A stretch of 64,000 nucleotides of DNA from Plutella xylostella (Eukaryota; Arthropoda; Insecta; Lepidoptera; Plutellidae), in the NCBI RefSeq assembly GCF_932276165.1, contig NC_064004.1, forward strand, positions 1,064,001 through 1,128,000. The letters run 5' to 3'. Under the pieces are notes generated by a model, which saw only the letters and a list, made by a program, of their open reading frames with translations, searched no databases and was not told the origin of the DNA. Position 1 is the stretch's first letter, and each line of letters starts with the position of its first letter. Position numbers and translations under genes: made by a program. This document shows positions 26,601 through 35,600 of the stretch, in pieces.

Positions 26601-29600
26601 TGACTTCCATTAACAATATTACCATTTTAAAAGACATAATTAATATACTCAATAAATTTTCAGGGCGGCTATGCGGCTGAGTTGGCCGGCCTGCGGGGAT
26701 CTGTTGGCAACGCCAAATACGGACTCAGTGTAAGTTTAGTGTTATAGCGACTGTATAAGTTTAGTAAATTAGGAGAAAGACAAATATTTTAGTTAGAAAT
26801 TCTGTATTTTCACAAATAGCCTTATCAAGCTAAGGCTGTGACTTAGCCAAATTGCCCACCTTTTTAGACGGTTTGATTTCAGCTGGTCTGTAAAGTGGGG
26901 CTTTTAGCAAATAGACACCCATTTTAACGGTCATAAGGCACAAAATATTGCATCAAACGAACTGTCGAAACATCCCTACAGGTGTTTATACTGCCGTTGA
27001 GTGTCATATCGCTAGTCAACACAAGAATCGCATAAAAATACATTTGATCTAGAATTGAGTCGTGGACAAAAAAGTCGTGAACAAAGGCGGTATAATCAAT
27101 CAGTAAACAAGGCTAAATAAAATACCGTGCAATCTCCAACACATGTTATTGGCGGAATTGACAGTGTTAGTCACACACAGTCAGAGAGCCACAAAAACAA
27201 AATTGAATTGAATGCTGTCCTAGAGACGGACGATGAACTGTTTGCAGACCACCTGCTAGATGGTCCGATGACATCTGCAAGGATGCGGGGAAGCAGTGGA
27301 CCAGAGCGGCCCAGGACCGGAAGAAATAGCGTACAAAAAAGGAGGCAACAACAGTGGGTGATAGAAGGCTGATGATGAGTCGTGGCGGTCCACTGGGCTG
27401 CGTCGACATTACAAGGAGAAGAAGTATAACTACAAGTATTGACGTTGCGACACGACGTCTGCCGCAATTTGGTGTATTCCCCCGACAATTTTCACCCTAT
27501 TCTATTCTATTCTATTCTCTGTGGGGGTGTCAGTACCTGCACCTGGCTCTCTCGAATGGAACCTTTGTGCATATCCCCAAGGTCTAAACTGCCTTCCTAA
27601 GATTGGACCATTTCCCACCACGCTGGTCCACTGCGGGTTGGTGAGTTCACATATCTAGATGTGCTAAATCTAGATATGCAGGTTTCCTCACGATGTTTTC
27701 CTTCACCGTAAGAGCGATGGTATACATTGTACTTAAATTCAGAAAAGAACTCATTGGTACATACATGTCAGCACCGGGATTCGAACCCGCATCTCTGGCG
27801 TGAGAAGCGGGCGCTTACCGACTGAGCTACCACCGCTCCTACCCTAATATTATGTGACATTGTTCGCAGGTGACCATAGACGGATACGACGACAAACAAC
27901 ACATACTCTTGGACAAGATTATCGACGAATTAGTCAACTTCAAGTGCGACCCGAAAAGGTAAGGTTTTTGTAGAGAAAGTTAGCTTTATTATGGCATAGA
28001 CTTAATTGGTATATTACAGTCTATGGTAAGGGGTACTGCGGGGTCTCTTTAGTTTACAAAAACCAAAAGAACAAAAGCTGTCACGTAATCATGTTTAATG
28101 CAACTGGATAGAGTCGTGTTTAGCGCAGCAGCGCCCCATAACTTTGGAGTGCATTGCTCTCGTTTGTATGTTTTTCGTAAGCGAAAGTGACCCCCGAGGT
28201 CGGCATCCGTATCTTTGGTTGTTTAATCAATAGGAAAACAGTCATACTTTAGGAACAGCCGGTAGATAAAACTAGGTTTCCTTACGATGTTTTATTTCAC
28301 TGTCGGTTTACAGTTTTCTTTCTAAATAATAACAAAAAGTGTTTTTCTTCCTTATTTATGTGTAGTGTTCTTTATAGTTATAATAACCTCAATCGTTAGT
28401 ATAAAATAGGAACAATAACAACACGTATAAGTATTTTATTTACATCAATAGATGATCACAATAATTGTCATGTTATGCATAAACAATACAATACACATGA
28501 TTTGTAAATATAAATGAAATGAATCTTATCTAAAAATATCATATTTTCGATGATGATTTTTAGCATTTCGGCAACTATTTTGCAGACATATAATCGGTTA
28601 AGACATATAATGTATTCAATTGGATGAAAAAAACTTATAAATAACTTAAGTTAACAGGAAAATGATTAAGTAAATTAACAAATAAAAGGTAAAATATAAA
28701 TAATGTAATTCTTACGTGTTGTGGCTACATTTGTTAGTAGGTACATATGTTACTGTAAAAGCCCGAACAACGGTAAATCCTAGGATTTACCAGTAAATCT
28801 TAGGATTTACCAACATGAGTTGGTAAATGTAAGGATTTGTGAAAATGGGTCATTTTTTTCGGGCTTTTACCATTAGAATTTGGTAAATGTTAGGTTTTAC
28901 CACTGACACCTAGTAAAAGTTGGTTTTGGGAATAAAACAAAGATTAATTATAACCTATTCATTTATTTCAATCAAAAACATAAATTATTTTCTTTCAGAA
29001 TTTATATTATTTTTTATGTATAAAGTGCGTTTTGATTTGGCGATAACGGTTTTTCCCAATAACCACTTGTCGAAAAGAAATTGGAAAATAATAAGTAAAA
29101 TAATTTTCACGTATTATTATTGTTGACGTCGAGTAAAGTAGATTGCAATAATAAATATTTCTTAAGTTCGGTTAGTTATAAGTTATCATCATCATCACGA
29201 CTCATTACGTCCCCACTGCTGGGGCACGGGTCTCCTTCCAATGAAGGAAAGGTTTCGATCTAGTCCACCACGCTGGCCTAGTGCGGGTTGGTAGACCCCA
29301 ACAAAAGCAAGCTTGTGCTGAGCGAGTTGTCGGGTAAGTGGGCAACCCGACTGTCAGACGTTTTCAAGCCGCCCGAAGGCCTCTGACTAGGCTTAACGAC
29401 TGCCGCCGAAGCAGCAACCGGGACCCACGGCTTAACGTGCCGTCCGAAGCACGAAAGCATCCAGAAAAGTACCACTTGAAATCGGTCACCCATCCAATGG
29501 CTGACCATGCTGGTTGTTGCTAAACCTCAGTGATCAGTTACGATCATTGAAGCCCGCTCGACTACGGACGCTTTGTTCGACTACGGAGGTTATAAGTTAT

Positions 29601-32600
29601 AACCTGGCTTTTTCAACATTTACCGTACCTTAATGTAAATCCTAAGATTTACCAAGTGAATAGTGGTAAAAGTGCGAATCGCAAAATCTTTCGGGCTTTT
29701 ACCATTAAGAGTTGGTAAATCTTAGGTTTTACGCGTAAATCTTAGGATTTACCGTTGTTCGGGCTTTTACAGTAACACATATACCACGTAATTTATCTTT
29801 AATTTATAAGTTAAATTGTACTTGTCTGTGTTGTAGTCCTTAAATAATAATAATAATAATAATAAAAAAAACAAATAAATATGCTATTTACAAAACTACT
29901 TAACCTAAAAGGCTCAAAGGTTCCCTTAATGCTGGCTGCATTGCCTCGCTGTGTAGCCAGAGAGATTCTTTGAGCCAGATACGATCCCGAGCGTCGGTCT
30001 TGGTCTCGCTCTCTGAATCGTCGGCTGAGGCTTGACAAAGACTGTTATGCCTATAGCCCGTTCCGAAAGAATGTATTTTACGCCCTAGCTGGGAATCAAA
30101 CCCGTGGCTTTCGTTTTTCGGTTATCCATTTACAGTAAAACTATAAAGTCCTGAAAACGGAAGTGGATCCCAACTAATTGTTAGAGACCGTATTTAATCG
30201 ATTTTTTATATTGATTAAAGCATAAATTCGTTAAAAAGCCATTATCAACGTGTTTTTTTTTATTTTAAAATGTTAACAAATATAAGTAAATAACTGACAA
30301 TGATAAAAAGTCTTTGCATAATCGCAAACTTTATTGACAGGACTTTATTCACTGACGGGCAATGAAAAAGTTCCACTCACAAAATTCCGACAAGAAAGGA
30401 GGCCACTTTTTTCAAACATTCAATTTAAAATTTGAAAATATCATTGTTTTTAGCTGATAATATCCTGATGCTCTGTTAAATGTACTTCAATGTTGCAGAA
30501 TGCGTCATTAAGCTAGCCTTTTCCGTTTTAGGAGTAATTTGATGCTTTTCTCAGTGGAACCTTTTCATTGCCCGTGAGTGTATTGTACTTATATAGTTTA
30601 TTTTGGTTCCCAGTTTAATTTGGTACACGTTCACGGGTGTTGCGTTGAAAAGCAATGCGAAAGAAAAGTCTTTGCCATCCACTTTGGAGAAATCTAAACG
30701 TAAAAGACCGCGGTGTGTTATTGTTATTAATATTAAGGCCCTGTTTCACAATGTCTGGTTAGTGGCTACCTGTGAGATAAAATACATGCTGTCACTCTCT
30801 GTTATTATTTTTTCGACAGTGACAGCATGTATTTTATCTCACAGGTAGCCACTAACCAGACATTGTGAAACAAGGCCTAAGTAAAGTAATTAATTATGAA
30901 GTCATTAAAATGTAGCTACAAATAATATAAAACCTCCTACAGCAAAATATATTTGAAATTATGGCTCAGCTGCCGCTACACGGGGTAGTTATCGACGTAG
31001 ATAAACGTCACTATCGCTATCCGCCAGAAATACAGCGCTGCGTCTAGTGGAACGCCCATTAAACGAAGTTATCTACGTAGATACACCTATCCGCCGCAAA
31101 TACGGTGATGTGATTGGTAGAACGCGCTATAAACGAGTTTATCGATGTCGATAACAGACTCGTGCCGCGGCAGCTCAAGTTTTTGACTCCTTTCATCTCC
31201 GTAGAATATAAGAAGCCCTTTCTCCGAATAGGGAGGTAGTTTATTTTAGATTTTAATTTCATTTTTCAACGAATTAATCTTCACACTTCAATTTAAATTC
31301 TAACAGGTTCGAAATAATGAAAGAGAACCACATCCGAGCCATCAAGAACTTCGACGCGGAACAGCCGTACCAACACGCCGTGTACCAGCAGGCGCTGTGT
31401 CTGAGCGAGCTGGCGTGGACCAAGGGACAGCTTCTAGAAGCCGCCGAAGGTATGGGCAGTGTGCATGGTGTTCCACTATCTAAGTAGGATAGGATTAATT
31501 GGTCTCGCTGCGCCGGGTCTTTAGGGTTTAGGAAATGCCGGTTTGGTTGGTATTGCCTCGCTTCGCTCAGCTCTTTACATTTTAGAAAATGTGGGGTTAG
31601 TTTGTGTGGCCTCGCTTCGCTTGGCTCTTTAAAGTTCAGAAAGTGCTGGTGAGGTTAGTATTGCCCTCCCGGCTCTCTTGGCTTTGGGAAATGTAGGATT
31701 GATATTTATGGCATCGCTTTGCTCGTCTCTTTACAGGCTGATGCAAAGGTGGTATAGAAAGTAGACCTCCTCCAGGAAGTCATTTTGAGCGACTATTGTT
31801 TTAAATTGCCAATGGTGGTAGCTCCATTTCATTAATTTAGCTATTATTTAGCCATCCTTAGCCATATAATTTAATATTATTACAGTACGAACAGCTACCA
31901 TAGAAAGCAGTCGTACGTAACTTTTAAGTAGTGTACGAACTGTACATTATTTTTAGTCCTTCGAGCCGGATGAACCAGCGACCTATGGATCTAATAAAAG
32001 TAAATATGTAAATCATTTTAAATTTTTTCCAGCAATGACCCCGGAGATGCTGAACGACTTCGCGCACCGCTTCATGAGGAAGGTGCACGTGGAGGGGCTG
32101 ATCTACGGCAACGTGTCCCGCGAGAGGGCGCTCCGCATTGCCACACGCCTGGAAGAGAAGTGAGTGATAAGTCCACCTATTATTTACAGTGCCACAGAAA
32201 CTAGCGACCGTAAATTTCTTGCTAGATTTTCTTGCGGGCCTTAAATGACGATAAAAAGTTTTCCCGTGGGAATTCCGGGATATTATGTAGCTCATACGTT
32301 AGTCCAGGGTAATAGCTACCTACATACCAAATTTCATCGCAATCCGTTCAGTAGTTTTCACATGAGAGCGTGACAAACTTTAGGCGCAATTGACCGACTA
32401 AATGAAAGACCGCAATGAGTGAATGAATGGACGAGTGTCGCTCGCTTCATGAGGAAGGTGCACGTGGAGGGGCTCATCTACGGCAACGTGTCCCGCGAGA
32501 GGGCGCTGCGGATTGCCACGCGCCTGGAAGAGAAGTGAGGGATAAGTCCACCTTTATAAGCTGACGAAAGTGGCATATTTGTTGCTAAAATTTGCTGAAA

Positions 32601-35600
32601 GATTGGTATTGCTATAATAAAATATTCTCGTGGGATTTCCGGGATAAAGATTAGCTAGTGTGTTAAAACGGGGTGTATGCTACCTGCATACCAAATTTCA
32701 TCGCAATCAGTTCTGCAGTTTTTACGTGACAGAGTAACCAATATTCATAATTGAATTTCAGCATTTATTAGTCGTAGAAGTAGGTAGTCTTTTCAAATAA
32801 TTAATATTGAATACTTTGTTGCAGATTACCAAAAGATGCGATGCCATTGTTGGCTCAACAGTTGCTACTCCATCGCGATGTCGAGTTAGATAAAGGTACG
32901 TACCTACTATACTTAGTACACTAAAGTATGAGCCATATGACAGCTGTCAAATACTAAATTTCTATCTGTTATATGTAGTTTTTCAAAGGGAAATGAACTT
33001 AATTCATTAGGCATAAACATCTGTCCATCAAATCAAAAGTCATAGGCGTCATCCTAATTAGCAGCGATCATACGATGGCGCGATGCCTTCTCGTCATGCA
33101 ATAAATTCATATGTTTGAAACTACAGGGTGTTGCAAAAATTGTATACTAAGCCGAAACCAACATGTGCAGCATGTTATATCTAAGCCCAAAAATAAAATC
33201 AAAAATTTATTTTCCATAGGAACTTTCTTGGTCACGTCACCTTGGTCTTGGTCATTTTACTGAGTATTTTATTTTTTGTTCCCCAGGCTCATCCTACCTG
33301 CGCATAGTGAACAACTCAGTCCACAAATCCTCTTGCGCATCTCTATACTACGCGTGCGGGGGGCGCGCGCCGCGCGAGCACGCCGCGCTCGAGCTGTGCG
33401 CGCAGCTCCTGGCCGAGCCCGCCTTCACGCAGCTACGGACTAAGGTAGGTTGTTAGGTTAGGTGTCAATTCTGCCAGAGTCATGTTATAGGGAAAAAACT
33501 GTGACAAGAAAAAAATAAGTTCGAGGTTTGCTTCGCTTTAAAAGGTTTTCCCGTGGGAATTCCGGGATAGTAAGTGTCTTATGTGGTAATCCAGGGTATA
33601 AGCTATAAATTGCCGTCTATTGTGCTTACTCCTTTTTTGTTATTTAATGTATGCTGTGTGTTTTCTCAATAAAGTTATATTGTATTGTATAAATATACAC
33701 TCTGTATCATCAAATGGGGCCGAGCGACTACAATTATTTTCTCTCACCACAGGAGCAACTCGGCTACATAGTGTTCAGCGGCGTGCGGCGCTCCAACGGC
33801 ACGCAGGGGCTGCGCCTCATCGTGCAGGGGGACCGCCACTCCGAGTACTTGGAGGAGAGGATAGAGGCCTTCTTGCACTCTATGGAGGTAATGTACAGGG
33901 CGTTGCGAAACGGTGGCGGTTGTCGTGAAGTGGTTGAGTTTTAAATAGTCGTAGAAAACCCTGAATTTTTGTTTCTACTTTGAACAGTAAGTAGGTTTTG
34001 TTCACGAATTTACAAAATTTGTGTGACTAAAGTTGTCCAGAATAACCAATATTACCCCGTTTTGCCTTAGCAAAGCTTACTTCTCTAAAGCTATACTTTG
34101 TCTACAACTTAAATAAACTATAATTCTTTGTTTTTTTTTTGTGTGTAGTGCTGTACACCAAATAATTAACTTCTATCTTATGCATCTTTTTAACTCTTCT
34201 TCCAAACAGGCCTACATAAGAGACATGCCCGAAGAGGAGTTCATCAAGCACCGCTCGTCGCTCGCGGCGCAGAAGCTGGAGCGGCCCAAGCGCATGTCCA
34301 GCGCCGCCAGCCAGCTGTGGAGCGAGATCACCACGCAGGTAGGCAATGTTTACTAGACGGGTAGGCAACTGACTGATACTACACTAGAACGATTACAACG
34401 TAGGTAGGAAACCTAAGAATATATACAGAAAGATAGCTAGAAATGATAAATGCTTACTTTAATATGGAAATTGTTCCTCAAAGTATGAAAAAGTAATTGT
34501 AATTTTTACTTTCATCGTACCCGGGAGCGCAATGTCAGTCCCTTATTTAGACGATATGGTTATTAGCGCCCTCGCTACGCCTAACCTCGGGGTCTGAAGA
34601 GCTGCCAACCACCGGTAACATAAGTATAAATTCTAATATAATTGTGTGACAATTAATTATCGCCATGTTGTTCCAGTTGTACAACTTCGACCGTGCGCGT
34701 GTCGAGGTTGAGCAGCTGCAGACTATCAGCAAGGAAGAACTGTTGGAGTTCTTTATGGTAAGACAATTACAGTTTTCTTTTCTTAGGAATAGATATAGGG
34801 TTTGGGTGGACCAGGTGTCGACTCCTGGGTTGACGTACGTTGAGGTTCAACTATACTTACTTCATGTAAGGTGGAGTGTAAGCTGAATCAAATAAAGCCG
34901 CCAATTAAAAAAAAAACTTCCGTTTGAAAGCGTTTTTTTTTAAACTGCCACGGTTTATTTTTATATTTTTATATAAGTTATAAATCCCACCGAATACCCA
35001 TTATACCCAATACCTAGAATGTGAAAGTTGAGGTCGTTTCAGCCAGGAACGGGCATTTTTGGCGTTTTTACGTAAACTTTCAGATTGTAAACTTATACAA
35101 CCTTCCTTCCAGCGTCACATAAGCGCGGACTCTGACAGCCGGCGCAAGTTGTCAGTGCGCGTGGTGGCCACCGCAGGTGCCGACCCCGAGCCGAAGGAGG
35201 CCACGGAGAAGGAGGAGAAAGCACGGGTAATTTGTTTTTTACTCATACATATATTATAGCTACAGGTGGAGTTTTATCATTCCGACCGTCGTACGTTGCC
35301 AGGTTAATTTAAGATTTAGATTTCGGGGTTTTTTTACGTTGGTTAAGTTTATTATAACCTCAAAATATTACTATTGTTCATCTAACTGAATGAATGACGG
35401 CACCGTAGCTTAGGCGGTAGTGAGCTGCTTCCGAAGCTTGGGGCCGCGGGTTCGAATCCCGCCCAGGGCAAACATTCGTGTGATGAGCACTTGTGTTTGC
35501 CTTGCGTCTGGTTCTCGTTTAACTATTTAATATGGTACCTATCTACCTATCTGTAATGTATTTGTATAAATACATCAGCTGTCCGACACCCATATCACAG

